The notes: generated by a model not told the origin, from the letters alone. A DNA stretch of 38,142 nucleotides from an uncultured Faecalibacterium sp. (GCA_937907025.1 CALESJ010000019.1:1-38142), one strand, 5' to 3'. Shown: positions 1-9,070, counted from the first letter of the stretch. Translations and numbers: made by a program.

Positions 1-13
1 AACAGACTGATGG

Positions 14-86
14 CATGACAAGCCATTTTCAAAAAACATGACAAGAATTTAATTGTGTGTTATTATGAAAATAAAAAAACATGACA
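14..86. repeat. Three CATGACA repeats before the first gene
   Basis: The heptamer CATGACA occurs at 14-20, 37-43 and 80-86. The last two copies sit in a longer match, a run of A followed by CATGACA and a purine-rich stretch. The third copy directly precedes the ribosome site of the first gene. They could be operator half-sites or a local duplication. A palindrome containing the same core (CTGTCATGACAG) lies at 18265-18276 near the other end of the AT-rich part. Function is unknown. Confidence 0.35.
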
Positions 87-97
87 GGAGGGAGAAG

Positions 98-1213
98 ATG
101 GATCAGATCATCAACCATGCGGTTTTGTCGCTGGATTTCTGGCAGGACACCGTAACCTATGAGGGGTGTACGATGCCCACAGGAACCATTGGCTGCGAGG
201 TGCTGAACATCCCGGACAGTACCATTGAAGAGTTGAATACTCCCTGCAATGTGCTGAACCAGCTGCTTCAGGGGATGAACACCGGTTCCGTGGATATGGA
301 GCTGCTGCCGCAGGTGCAGCAAGCCGCTGACGAGATCATCTCCTTTTTGCAGGTTACACCACCCTTCTCCCGATCGAATCGAAGCTATTTTGAGCAAAAA
401 CTTGCAGCCATCTTTTCCGAAGAATATATGGAGGACGCAAAAGCCTATTTGCAGCTTACGCAGCAGGAGCAGCTGATTTGTGCATTGACTGGTCAGCATA
501 GCAAGGCGACCATGCTCGTCCGAATAGCGCAGGTGCTGGGGCATTTGAGCTATTCTCTGGGGCAATACAAGGAGGCTCTGACGAAATTTGCAGAGCGCTT
601 GAATGAGCCAGACTATGACCGTACTCCGGACGGTTATGCTGCAATGTTCGGACAGTTCTTCAAAGGTGAGCCAACTCTGTCGCTGGATAACCCGGCCTGG
701 ATGACCCTAACCAATGCTTCGGTGCAGTATGTATCCGCCGTTCGGCCTGGAAAGACGGAGCCACAGTTGGTCAAGCGGATGCACTATGTCTCCTTTGTGG
801 GAATGTTCCGTTCCGATCTGTTTGAGGGGCTTTGTGTGGGCCATGCACCTAAGAAATGCCCCATCTGCGGTAGATGGTTTCTTACCATTGACGCGCGGCA
901 CACCAAATACTGCGGCGGGCTGGCACCCGGTGACCAGCGGGGACGGACGTGCCGACAAATCGGCAATCTGAGAGGCCGGGAGCAGCGGGAGCTTGCAGAC
1001 GATCATCCCATTAAGGCGATTTATACCCGCCGTATGAACACCATCCTACAAAATACCCGCCGGGGAAAGCTGGATGGAGGAACGGCAGCAACTATGAAAA
1101 AGCTGGCAAAAGATAAGATGTTCCGTGCGCTTTCAGATCAGCGCTATGCCAGCACTGTCTATGAGCAGGAAATGACCCAAGATGCACTTTTGAAGGCCGC
1201 ACAAAAGAAATAA
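98..1213 (+). CDS. DUF6076-like protein with Cys zinc-ribbon-like motif
   Basis: A 371-residue soluble protein starting at ATG 98, chosen because AGGAGGGAG lies seven bases upstream; an in-frame ATG at 53 has no such site. The N-terminal two thirds is helical and recognisable only as family-specific sequence. The C-terminal third carries KKCPICGRWF, then H and YCGG, then a Cys in GRTCRQIG, which together look like a zinc-binding knuckle (CxxC...H...C...C), followed by a basic helical tail. The pattern matches the DUF6076 proteins I recall from clostridial integrative and conjugative elements; no molecular function is known. The next gene starts 32 bases downstream, so the two probably form one transcript. 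Family assignment is from memory of the Cys motif and context. Confidence 0.6.
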   Translation: MDQIINHAVLSLDFWQDTVTYEGCTMPTGTIGCEVLNIPDSTIEELNTPCNVLNQLLQGMNTGSVDMELLPQVQQAADEIISFLQVTPPFSRSNRSYFEQKLAAIFSEEYMEDAKAYLQLTQQEQLICALTGQHSKATMLVRIAQVLGHLSYSLGQYKEALTKFAERLNEPDYDRTPDGYAAMFGQFFKGEPTLSLDNPAWMTLTNASVQYVSAVRPGKTEPQLVKRMHYVSFVGMFRSDLFEGLCVGHAPKKCPICGRWFLTIDARHTKYCGGLAPGDQRGRTCRQIGNLRGREQRELADDHPIKAIYTRRMNTILQNTRRGKLDGGTAATMKKLAKDKMFRALSDQRYASTVYEQEMTQDALLKAAQKK

Positions 1214-1245
1214 GCAACGAAACATCCGAAAGGTGGTGAGGGAAA

Positions 1246-2442
1246 ATGGATGCAGTGTGGACATGGGAATTGTCTGGCCACTGTGCCAAATACAGCTTTC
1301 TGACGGAACCCAAGGGCTTGACCATGCGGGAAGTGGAACGCATCTTTCAGCTCGACCCGGAACCGCCTGTCCATCAAAATCTGAACGATTATATTATTAA
1401 GGCTGTGCAGAGCCGTAATTTGCGCTGGTTTTCCTTTTTCCTGCACCACTATGAAAACCGGCTTAATGGTCGTGTTCGCCGTTTCCTGTTGCGGGAGGGG
1501 CTGGATCGCTATGACCCGGAACGCTTTTTGGATTATAAAATGGGCTGTGTGCTTGCCATGCTGGATTGTCTCCGAGAGTACAATCCAACACAAGGAGCAG
1601 ATTTTCTGACCTATGCCCATCATTTTATCGGGAATACTCTTTTGACCTGCCGGATGCAGGAGGAGGCCGGTTCCTTTGAAAATGTGGATGAGTACAAAGC
1701 TGTGCGTGGGATTGCTTGGCTCTATAATCAATCCGGTCAGTCTGAACAGGCAGCAATCCAGAAATATGCCCGGAAAAACGGTTGTACCGAAGAAACCGCA
1801 GCAAAGTTTTTGGCATTGGCCAAACAAAATCGCAGCCGTGTTCCGCTTTACCAAACCATACAGGACGAGGACAGCGTAGAAACCGGCGAGGATGTCAGTC
1901 GGGATGACCATTGGGACTATGCGGAGATTCTATGGAACGGCATCCAGGCTGAAGCTGTCCGGGAAGCGTTTGAAAAGCTGAATTACCGGGAGCAGACACT
2001 TTTGGAAAAGCAAAACGCCATCTGTATGACCTGTGGTAGGGTCAGTCCCATCAACACCCGACTGACCTTTGAAGAACTGGCAGTCCTCTTTGAGGGCAGC
2101 ACAGCCAATGGTGCAGAACGGGCCTACCGCAGAGCCGTGGAGCATTTGTCTTGTTTGCTGACAGAAGCCAGGGTGCTTCACATGATCCGGCTGAAACGCA
2201 AATCTCAGACCAAACGCAAAAAGAAAATCGCCGCCGCTGTCTACCTGTATCAGGTGGACAACGACGGCGAATGGGGTGAGATTTCGTTTGATTTTGAGGC
2301 TGGAACAGCGGAGATCGTGCGGTTGGCAGAGTGGGATACCACAGAGAGCAACATTTTTGCCAAAAGAATAATTCATTATATATTTCAGCACATAGGAGCA
2401 TTCCTTTCACAACACATTCCCATGATAGTATTTGCGCCCTGA
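1246..2442 (+). CDS. Sigma-70-like protein of mobile-element type
   Basis: A 398-residue protein from ATG 1246, preceded by AGGTGGTGAGGG. Residues about 60-140 resemble sigma region 2 (RFLLREG, then LDCLREYNPTQGADFLTYAHHFIGN, a typical core-binding and promoter-opening helix pattern). Residues about 225-300 form a helical region ending in a possible region-4 HTH (LTFEELAVLFEGSTANGAERAYRRA). Proteins of this plan occur on clostridial conjugative elements next to DUF6076 genes, as here. The last 30 or so residues after the NIFAKR stretch are hydrophobic and low in charge, unlike the preceding part, and they lie where the sequence becomes AT-rich. The native end may have been replaced at a recombination junction near 2,365. 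Target promoters are unknown. Confidence 0.6.
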   Translation: MDAVWTWELSGHCAKYSFLTEPKGLTMREVERIFQLDPEPPVHQNLNDYIIKAVQSRNLRWFSFFLHHYENRLNGRVRRFLLREGLDRYDPERFLDYKMGCVLAMLDCLREYNPTQGADFLTYAHHFIGNTLLTCRMQEEAGSFENVDEYKAVRGIAWLYNQSGQSEQAAIQKYARKNGCTEETAAKFLALAKQNRSRVPLYQTIQDEDSVETGEDVSRDDHWDYAEILWNGIQAEAVREAFEKLNYREQTLLEKQNAICMTCGRVSPINTRLTFEELAVLFEGSTANGAERAYRRAVEHLSCLLTEARVLHMIRLKRKSQTKRKKKIAAAVYLYQVDNDGEWGEISFDFEAGTAEIVRLAEWDTTESNIFAKRIIHYIFQHIGAFLSQHIPMIVFAP

Positions 2443-2571
2443 TTATTTCAAACAACAGGCAGCATAATATAGCATTTCATTAGAATATTAGCGTTATAAT
2501 AGAAAACTATATACCTCTGGATTATACTCTCCAAAAGGTCTGTTTCCAACCTCTATATCAGTTAACGTTTC

Positions 2572-3276
2572 TTATGGCTCTACTCGCATCATGCGATACC
2601 CGACTCCGATATGGGTCTGGATATATTGCGGAGAACCCGGCTCTTTTTCCAATTTCTTACGCAGGGTAGCCATAAATACGCGAAGTGAGGCAACATCATT
2701 TTCCCAGCTTCTTCCCCAAATCTGCTGGGTAATGAAAGTATGGGTCAGCACCTTGCCCACATTTTTACAAAGTAGGCACAGCAGTTTGTATTCACTGGGG
2801 GTTAAGTGAAGCTCTTGCCCATCCAAAAAAGCACAGCCAGCTGCGTAATCCACTTTTAACTTGCCATTTGTAAAAACCGCATCTGTATTGATAGAACCAA
2901 TCTGCAGTGCGGCTAAGCGCCGCTGTGTCACGCGCAGTCTTGCAAGCAATTCTTCCACAGAAAAGGGCTTGGTCAGATAATCATCGGCACCAGCATCCAG
3001 CGCATCAATTTTATCCGTATCCTCACTCCGGGCGCTGATTACAATAATGGGCATATTGGACCAGGAACGAACTTTGTGGATGACTTCCACGCCATCCATG
3101 TCCGGCAGTCCCAAATCCAGCAAAATGATTTCCGGATTGTGGGAGGAAGCCTCCAGAATAGCTGATTCTCCGTTTGCCGCAGTCAAAAAGCGGTAATCAT
3201 GGGCTTTTAATGTTGTAGTAATTAAGTTGCGAACGGGTGTATCGTCCTCAACCACTAAGATCAAAGGTTTATTCAT
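2572..3276 (-). CDS. kdpE: KdpE, OmpR-type response regulator of K+ uptake
   Basis: A 234-residue regulator with an N-terminal receiver domain: acidic pair near residues 10-12, phosphoacceptor Asp54 in LLDLGLPDMD, conserved Lys103 in YLTKPF. A C-terminal OmpR/PhoB winged helix follows (LTPSEYKLLCLL, recognition helix in DVASLRVFMATLRKKLE, wing near GVGYRMM). It receives phosphate from KdpD and activates K+ transport genes. It is the only response regulator among two KdpD kinases here, so both kinases probably feed it. Its start overlaps the end of the upstream kdpD by eight bases, with GGGGAGG before the ATG, so the two are translationally linked. Eleven-base direct repeats upstream of the kdp and ktr operons are the likely binding sites (inference). 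Confidence 0.93.
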   Translation of the reverse strand: MNKPLILVVEDDTPVRNLITTTLKAHDYRFLTAANGESAILEASSHNPEIILLDLGLPDMDGVEVIHKVRSWSNMPIIVISARSEDTDKIDALDAGADDYLTKPFSVEELLARLRVTQRRLAALQIGSINTDAVFTNGKLKVDYAAGCAFLDGQELHLTPSEYKLLCLLCKNVGKVLTHTFITQQIWGRSWENDVASLRVFMATLRKKLEKEPGSPQYIQTHIGVGYRMMRVEP

Positions 3277-5914
3277 GCAGTTCTACCTCCCCGGCTGGTA
3301 CAGAAAATGTAAAAATGGATCCATGAGGCAAATGATCGGTGACCATGATTTCTCCTCCATGTGCATTGACAATGGATTTACACAATGCCAAACCCAATCC
3401 CATGCTGCGGCGGCTATCCGCAATCTGATTGGACGCACTGTAAAACATATCAAAAATATGCGGTTTGTCTTTGTCAGAGATTCCCGGTCCGTTATCTGCA
3501 ACGGAAATATAGATGTAGCTTCCTTTTTGTTTCCACCCAATGTCAATTTCGGACCCTGGCGGAGTGTACTTGATGGCATTATCCACCAGATTGATAATAA
3601 CCTGAACGATGAGTTTTGCGTCAATCTGCGCCAAAAGGTATTCCTCACTGTTTTGCACCTTCAGGTGATACTCCGCACTCTTCCGGTTAATATGACGCAG
3701 GGCCTCCGCAACCACCTCATCCATCAACTCCGTAGATACATGCAGGTTCATCCGTCCTTCTTCCAACCGACTGACAGACAGCAGATTTTCCACCAGGTTA
3801 ATGAGCCACATGGCGTCATCATAGATATCGGTATACATCTGTTCCTTGGTCTTTGCGTCAAACAAATCCCCATTGGAGAGCAGATTGCTGGCGTTTCCCG
3901 AAATAGAAGTAAGCGGAGTACGTAAATCATGAGAAATCGATCGAAGCAGATTGGCGCGAAGCTGTTCATTTTTGGCCAAAACCACAGCAGCTTCTTTTTC
4001 CTCTAAATTCTTCTGGTTTTCAAAGGCAAGTGCAGATTCGCCTAAAACAGAAAGAAGAATACTTGTTTCAAAGGAGTCCAGTGGCTTATCCGATGCGGCA
4101 ATGCCCACGACCCCATAAATCTGCTTTCCCGTCCGTACCGATAGATAGGTGCAACAGGAATCGGAAAGGTTTTCTGTTCCTGCACCAGCCCGCTTATTGT
4201 TTGTTATCACCCACTGCGCTACCTCACGCTCCTTTTCAGAGGTGTAACGCTCCGGAGAAGCCGTACTGTCTGCAAGAAATATTTCCGGCATCACAGGTTT
4301 TTCTTCCTTTATGCGGTATGCAATGATATCTCGTTGGAATATTTTTAATAACTGTTTTGCCGTTACCGAGATAATTTCTTCCTCCGTTCGAGCCTTTTGA
4401 AGATTCTGATTCGTTTCAAGGAGAAGCTTTGTACGCCATGCTACCTGAGCAGATCGTTTGGCATGGGACTTCAGTTTGGATGCTAAAGAGCCTGTAAGCA
4501 GGGAGGCCAGAAACATGACAAGAAAAGTAACCGGGTATCCGCTATCGTAAGCATGCAGAGAAAATCTGGGTTCCGTAAAAAAGAAATTGAATGTAAGCAC
4601 ACTGACGAAGGAAGCGATAAAACTACAGACAGAACTCTTTGTGGATATGGAAACCAGCATAACGCCCAAAATATAAAGCGTAATAATATTGGCCTCCGTA
4701 AAGCCCAAATGATAAAACAAAAATCCTATAACCGTAGCTAAAACAAGGAGCAGCGCGCTTTTTAACAAATCAAGAATTGACAAGGTCGGCAGACGCATGA
4801 TTTCCCGATGCTTAGCAGCAAACCGACCATTCAATCCATTATCGGGAATGATGTGAATGTCAAGTTCCGGAATAAGTTCGATTAGCCGCTCAGCTAAAGA
4901 TGGCTTCCGGAACAACATATGATGCGGGAGCCCGCTACGGCCAAGCACAATTTTTGTGACCTCTGACAGACGTGAAAATTCGGCAATCTGATACGCAACA
5001 TCATCGCCATAAACGGTTTCAATGGATGCCCCCAATTGCTGCGCCAGATGAATATTAGTCTGGAGGCGTTCTTTATCCGTCTGAGGCATCCACTGAAATT
5101 CCTTTGTTTCTACAAATAGTGCAGTAAATCCGCAACGGAAAGCGCTTGCCATCCGTGCTGCTGTGCGTATAATTTTCTCATTAGAAGGGGCAGAAGAAAG
5201 GCACACCAAAATGTGCTCACGAGTGCGGTATTCCATTTTACTCTGGGAACCTTGGGTATATAAAGCTGCTCTGTCTGCGCAACGGCGCAAACCAATCTCC
5301 CGTAGTGCGCTTAATTGTGACAAAGTACAGTCGGAAAGCAGCTCTCCCTTCTTCTGCTGGAGCAGACGCTGCTGCAGCCGTTCCGGCTCGATATCAACAA
5401 ACTCCACCTGGTCTGCCTGATCAAACACACGGTCTGGAATACGCTCTGATACAGAAGACCCCAGTATGGAAAAAACGGTATCCTGGATGCTCTCAATGTG
5501 CTGAACATTCAGTGTTGTATAAACATCCACGCCTGCTTTCAACAATTCCGCTATATCCTGATAGCGTTTCATATGGCGCGAAACATCCATGTTCAAGTGA
5601 GATAAATCATCAACCAAAATCAAATCCGGCGCTCTTTTTAGACAGGCATCCAAATCCATTTCATAATCAGTTCGCCCGGCCCGGATTATTGTTTTATAAG
5701 GCAACACCTCAAACTTGTCAGCCAACAATTGAGTTTGAGGCCACTGCTCGCAGGAGAGTAAGCCAATGACTACATCCAGCCCCGCTTGTCTTGCCTGTTC
5801 AGCGCGCTCCAACATAGAATAACTTTTGCCAGCACCAGTAAAGTAGCTGGCAAAAACAGTGAGCTTTCCTTGTTTCTTCTCTGTAAGCTGCTCAGGCAGC
5901 GTGACTGTATTCAA
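3269..5914 (-). CDS. kdpD: KdpD sensor kinase, copy 1 (beside kdpE)
   Basis: A full-length KdpD of 881 residues from TTG 5914, chosen because GGAGGG lies about seven bases before it; a longer frame would put the ribosome site inside the gene. Order of domains: KdpD N-terminal P-loop domain (GAGKS ends near residue 31, Walker B LILVDD near 98-103); universal-stress-protein domain around 230-350; four membrane segments around 385-480; GAF-like region; HisKA with His662 in SHDLRTPL; HATPase with DNGPGI and GLGLAL. It senses K+ limitation or osmotic state and phosphorylates KdpE. It closes a minus-strand operon ktrB-ktrA-small membrane protein-kdpD-kdpE. A second, divergent KdpD is encoded at 15348-18029. 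In the USP domain the sequence SSA, 20 residues, FTALF partly resembles the c-di-AMP motif described for staphylococcal KdpD. Confidence 0.93.
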   Translation of the reverse strand: MNTVTLPEQLTEKKQGKLTVFASYFTGAGKSYSMLERAEQARQAGLDVVIGLLSCEQWPQTQLLADKFEVLPYKTIIRAGRTDYEMDLDACLKRAPDLILVDDLSHLNMDVSRHMKRYQDIAELLKAGVDVYTTLNVQHIESIQDTVFSILGSSVSERIPDRVFDQADQVEFVDIEPERLQQRLLQQKKGELLSDCTLSQLSALREIGLRRCADRAALYTQGSQSKMEYRTREHILVCLSSAPSNEKIIRTAARMASAFRCGFTALFVETKEFQWMPQTDKERLQTNIHLAQQLGASIETVYGDDVAYQIAEFSRLSEVTKIVLGRSGLPHHMLFRKPSLAERLIELIPELDIHIIPDNGLNGRFAAKHREIMRLPTLSILDLLKSALLLVLATVIGFLFYHLGFTEANIITLYILGVMLVSISTKSSVCSFIASFVSVLTFNFFFTEPRFSLHAYDSGYPVTFLVMFLASLLTGSLASKLKSHAKRSAQVAWRTKLLLETNQNLQKARTEEEIISVTAKQLLKIFQRDIIAYRIKEEKPVMPEIFLADSTASPERYTSEKEREVAQWVITNNKRAGAGTENLSDSCCTYLSVRTGKQIYGVVGIAASDKPLDSFETSILLSVLGESALAFENQKNLEEKEAAVVLAKNEQLRANLLRSISHDLRTPLTSISGNASNLLSNGDLFDAKTKEQMYTDIYDDAMWLINLVENLLSVSRLEEGRMNLHVSTELMDEVVAEALRHINRKSAEYHLKVQNSEEYLLAQIDAKLIVQVIINLVDNAIKYTPPGSEIDIGWKQKGSYIYISVADNGPGISDKDKPHIFDMFYSASNQIADSRRSMGLGLALCKSIVNAHGGEIMVTDHLPHGSIFTFSVPAGEVELHE

Positions 5915-5954
5915 TATGAGCCCTCCTTCCAAGCAAATGTATTATAGCATAAAT

Positions 5955-6458
5955 TTACGACTTCTGGCCGCAGAGTTGGTGAATAAAATGCAGCACCAAA
6001 GATTGGTTATCGCTGCCTTTCCACAGAACTTTTTGATGCTGAGGATTTTTCTCAACAGTTTTCACGTCAACAATTCCATTGTCTATGGAAAAGGACTGCG
6101 GATTTAGAGTAATGCTTTTCCACCGTGCCAGTCTTTCACTTTCTACATCGGAATCGGCGGATATAATTACCACATCGGCATCTCCGCAATCAAAGGACTT
6201 TATAACGTCCTGTTCATGGCCAACAGATAGATTGCAATGTACATCAGAATACAAATGATTGATATCTTTCAGAATATTTGAAACAGTCGGTATGACGTTA
6301 ACGCATGAGGTCGCAATATTTAAACGGGTTGTTTGCGCCTGTTCTTCGTTCGCCTGCAGGATCTTATCTAAAAAATTATCCAATTTTGCCATAATGTAAT
6401 ACCCAAATATTGCAATTGCCGCAAAACCACCCAGTAAAACGACGTCTTCCATTCCCAT
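5955..6458 (-). CDS. Membrane-tethered LysR-effector-like protein in ktr operon
   Basis: A 167-residue protein, start ATG 6458 after AAGGAGGG; the frame continues upstream but without a ribosome site. One membrane helix at residues about 8-26 is followed by a short charged linker helix (KLDNFLDKILQANEEQ). A soluble part follows that reads like the first lobe of a LysR substrate-binding (type 2 periplasmic-binding) fold: a beta strand LNIATS, a helix, a strand of the kind VHCNLSVG, helix QDVIKSF, then ADVVIIS. There is no DNA-binding domain. It lies 37 bases after ktrA and 40 bases before kdpD, so it is part of the potassium operon. A sensor or accessory role for KtrAB or KdpD is inference. 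I do not recognise a named family. Confidence 0.75.
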   Translation of the reverse strand: MGMEDVVLLGGFAAIAIFGYYIMAKLDNFLDKILQANEEQAQTTRLNIATSCVNVIPTVSNILKDINHLYSDVHCNLSVGHEQDVIKSFDCGDADVVIISADSDVESERLARWKSITLNPQSFSIDNGIVDVKTVEKNPQHQKVLWKGSDNQSLVLHFIHQLCGQKS

Positions 6459-6495
6459 TTCTATCCCTCCTTCTTGGGTCGTAAGGGTACTGTAC

Positions 6496-7146
6496 TCATA
6501 TATGGAAGCACTTCTGAATATCACGCTGTGTTCCCAAAACCAGAATCGTGCTGTTTTCCGGCAAACATGTATCCGGGGTGATGACCGTCATAGCGAATTT
6601 TCCGCTCTGCTTAATTGCCAGGATGTTGACATGGTAGCGTTTCCGCGCATCCAATTGTCCGATCGTCTTTCCAACCCAGTTATTAGGGACTTCAATTTCA
6701 AATATTGCGTGGTCATCACCCAGAGCAATATAGTCGTAAATATGATCGGAACTATAACGGATCGCACTCCAAATTGCCATCTGCTTTTCCGGATATACAA
6801 CTTCGTCGGCACCATTGCGGAGCAAAAACTTTGCCTGTACATCCCGCGCAGCTCTTGCCACCACTTTTTTTGCCCCTAATTCCTTTAATAAGGATGCAGT
6901 TTCTAAGGAACTTTGAAAATTATCTCCAATCGCAACAATACAAACATCAAAATTTCGCACACCAATAGCAGAAAGGAATTCTTCACTGGTGCTATCCCCA
7001 ATCTGGGCATTGGTCACAAAGGGAAGAACTGCATTGACTCGTTCCTCATCTTTGTCTATCGCCATAACCTGATGATTCAGTTCGTTTAGCTTCATCGCAA
7101 TATGGCGGCCAAAACGGCCTAAGCCAATCAACAAAATGGTTTTCAT
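6496..7146 (-). CDS. ktrA: KtrA/TrkA-type RCK regulatory subunit of K+ uptake
   Basis: A 216-residue cytoplasmic RCK protein. Residues 1-125 form the Rossmann RCK_N domain with the nucleotide motif GLGRFGRHIA at 8-17 and an acidic residue at the end of beta 2 (AIDKDEER). Residues about 140-216 form the RCK_C ligand domain, often a c-di-AMP site in Firmicutes. It gates the membrane subunit KtrB, encoded 21 bases upstream. The start is set by GGAGG eight bases before ATG 7146. At 216 residues it is a single-RCK protein (KtrA type), not the double-RCK TrkA of enterobacteria. Confident family call; ligand not determined. Confidence 0.93.
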   Translation of the reverse strand: MKTILLIGLGRFGRHIAMKLNELNHQVMAIDKDEERVNAVLPFVTNAQIGDSTSEEFLSAIGVRNFDVCIVAIGDNFQSSLETASLLKELGAKKVVARAARDVQAKFLLRNGADEVVYPEKQMAIWSAIRYSSDHIYDYIALGDDHAIFEIEVPNNWVGKTIGQLDARKRYHVNILAIKQSGKFAMTVITPDTCLPENSTILVLGTQRDIQKCFHI

Positions 7147-7167
7147 AAGTCCTCCATATTTATTTCT

Positions 7168-8502
7168 TTACCCCACTGTAATTCGTTCCTGAGGGAGTCG
7201 AGCACTGTTGCCCTGTATGTTGGAGAGGGCTGCAAATATTAATGTAAGTCCGCCAACCCGACCAAAAAACATCAGCACAATTAGAATGAGATGTGATATC
7301 CACCCCAACTGCGGAGTAATCCCCAACGAAAGGCCTACCGTTCCTATGGCAGAGGCTGTCTCAAAAAGGCAGGTAAGGACAGGCAGATTCTCTAACCTGC
7401 TGATGATCAGCCCGCCAGTTAAAAACAGAATCAGGTACATCATCATAATCGTGGCCGCCTGAGTCACTGTTTCATTTGGCACGCGCCGATTGAAAAAGTG
7501 CGGATTCTCTCTACGACGAAAAACTGCAAAAGCACTCGCCAATAAGACTGCCAAAGTGGTGGTTTTCATACCTCCAGCGGTAGATCCCGGAGAGCCGCCG
7601 ATCAGCATTAGAATCGTAATTATCGACTGCCCGGTTTCGCTCATGGCCGTGAGATCCGCCGTGTTGAAGCCGGCGGTCCTGGGCGTGACGGCCTGAAAAA
7701 TCGATAAAAGAAATCGCTCTCCGATAGGCGCATCCTCAAACTCAAAAAAGAAAAAATAGATTGTCGGAAGCAGGATCAAGATGCCGGTCACGGTCAGAAT
7801 CACTTTGCTCTGCATCCGGTATTTGCGGAGGTTCAGCCGATTGGTGCGAATATCCTCCCAGGTCAGAAAGCCAATTCCTCCCACCACGATCAAAAGCGCA
7901 ATCACAAGGGAAACTATCGGGTTCCTTGCATAATCCGTCAAGGAGGAAAAAGGAGCTTTCATTCCCATCAGATCAAACCCTGCATTACAAAAAGCGGATA
8001 TGGAGTGGAATAAAGCATACCAAGCACCCTTAATAAGTCCAAACTCTTGGTAAAACACAGGAAAAAGAAGCGCGGCTCCTAATAATTCGACTATCAGGGC
8101 TGTCTTTAGAATAAACTGGGTCAGACGAACAATGCCTCCCACATTGGGGGCTGCAATTGCTTCCTGTATGGTACTTCGCTGCATGAGTCCGATTTTTCGC
8201 CCCGAGAGAATGGCAAAGGCGCCTGCCACCGTCACGACACCAAGTCCGCCTATTTGTATCAGCAAAATAATGATAAATTGTCCAAAATTCGACCAGTAAG
8301 TAGCTGTATCATGTATCACCAATCCTGTTACACAGACAGCGGATGTGGAAGTAAACAGAGCATCCAAAAATGAGGTACTGGTTCCCTCTTGTGTTGATAC
8401 TGGAAGCATAAGAAGGAAACTTCCCATTAATATGACCAGAAAAAATCCCAATATGATAACCCGGAAAGGGGACTTATTGTTCTTATGCAAAAGCTGCCAC
8501 AT
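7168..8502 (-). CDS. ktrB: KtrB/TrkH-type K+ transporter membrane subunit
   Basis: A 444-residue polytopic membrane protein built of four M1-P-M2 repeats. The four selectivity loops are visible with their filter glycines: CVTGL, CNAGFD, RTAGFN and GTVGLS. This is the ion-conducting subunit for low- or medium-affinity K+ (or Na+-coupled K+) uptake and pairs with the RCK protein encoded 21 bases downstream. Start ATG 8502 follows AGGTGGAGG. The 135 bases before it hold a set of YTTAAT repeats that look like KdpE sites, which suggests the Ktr system here is co-regulated with Kdp (inference). It belongs to the superfamily that also includes Trk, so the Ktr/Trk name is by size and partner. Confidence 0.93.
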   Translation of the reverse strand: MWQLLHKNNKSPFRVIILGFFLVILMGSFLLMLPVSTQEGTSTSFLDALFTSTSAVCVTGLVIHDTATYWSNFGQFIIILLIQIGGLGVVTVAGAFAILSGRKIGLMQRSTIQEAIAAPNVGGIVRLTQFILKTALIVELLGAALLFPVFYQEFGLIKGAWYALFHSISAFCNAGFDLMGMKAPFSSLTDYARNPIVSLVIALLIVVGGIGFLTWEDIRTNRLNLRKYRMQSKVILTVTGILILLPTIYFFFFEFEDAPIGERFLLSIFQAVTPRTAGFNTADLTAMSETGQSIITILMLIGGSPGSTAGGMKTTTLAVLLASAFAVFRRRENPHFFNRRVPNETVTQAATIMMMYLILFLTGGLIISRLENLPVLTCLFETASAIGTVGLSLGITPQLGWISHLILIVLMFFGRVGGLTLIFAALSNIQGNSARLPQERITVG

Positions 8503-8547
8503 AAGCCTCCACCTCTTAATACGCCTTTATTATTTCTTTATACCCCC

Positions 8548-8611
8548 ATTATCCATATCTGGTCTAAAGGAGGTGTTAATGTATTAGGGCGCATATTAAG
8601 ACGGTATTAAG
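8548..8611 (-). promoter_or_regulatory. Candidate KdpE operator and promoter for ktrB operon
   Basis: On the minus strand, CTTAAT occurs twice exactly 11 bases apart (plus-strand ATTAAG at 8595-8600 and 8606-8611), followed by CTAAT and ATTAAC variants at 8583-8587 and 8576-8580. Eleven-base spaced direct repeats are the usual layout for OmpR/PhoB-class regulators. A -10-like GATAAT lies at 8548-8553. Similar paired repeats precede kdpD2 and the kdp structural genes. Confidence 0.5.
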
Positions 8612-8637
8612 GCACAAGTCACTCCTCTTATTGGCAA

Positions 8638-9039
8638 CTACTTTTTAGAAGCCGCAATCTCTGCAATCAGTCTACGGCGAGTGACAATTCCACAAAGTGC
8701 GTTTCTGCTATCAACAACCGGGACAAAATTTTGTCGAAGCGAGGCATCTACCACGACATCATACTCCGCCTCAATAGAAAGCGCCGGGCAAAAGTCGCGC
8801 CGTTAAATGTCTCCCACGGAATACAGCTCCTGTTCCTTGATATCTGTTATACCGGTTTTTATGATATGTCGAAGGAAGTCTCCTTCCGTAACGCTTCCGA
8901 CATAATGCTCCTCGGCGTCCAGCACGGGAATGGCCGTATAATGGCAACGTGCCAAGACTTCCAATCCCTGCCGGATCGTGCTGCGCTCATGCAAAACAAC
9001 GGTGCAAACCTTAGGAATCATAATTTTGGCAATATTCAT
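8638..9039 (-). pseudogene. Tandem-CBS-domain protein broken by an in-frame stop
   Basis: The frame from ATG 9039 encodes one CBS domain (MIPKVCTVV at the start, GSVTEGDFLRH near its end) and stops at TAA 8803-8805 after about 78 residues. The same frame, unshifted, continues for 54 codons with clear CBS sequence (ASLRQNFVPVVDSRN, then LCGIVTRRRLI) to a TAG at 8638-8640. So a normal two-CBS protein of about 132 residues is interrupted by one nonsense codon, and no frameshift is needed. CBS pairs bind adenine nucleotides and often regulate transporters, which fits the potassium genes on both sides. It could be a recent pseudogene, a sequencing error, or a still-functional half protein. The ribosome site before the ATG is weak (GAAAGTG). 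Confidence 0.75.
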
Positions 9040-9070
9040 ATTCAACACTTTCTTGAACCGCAAACCCATC

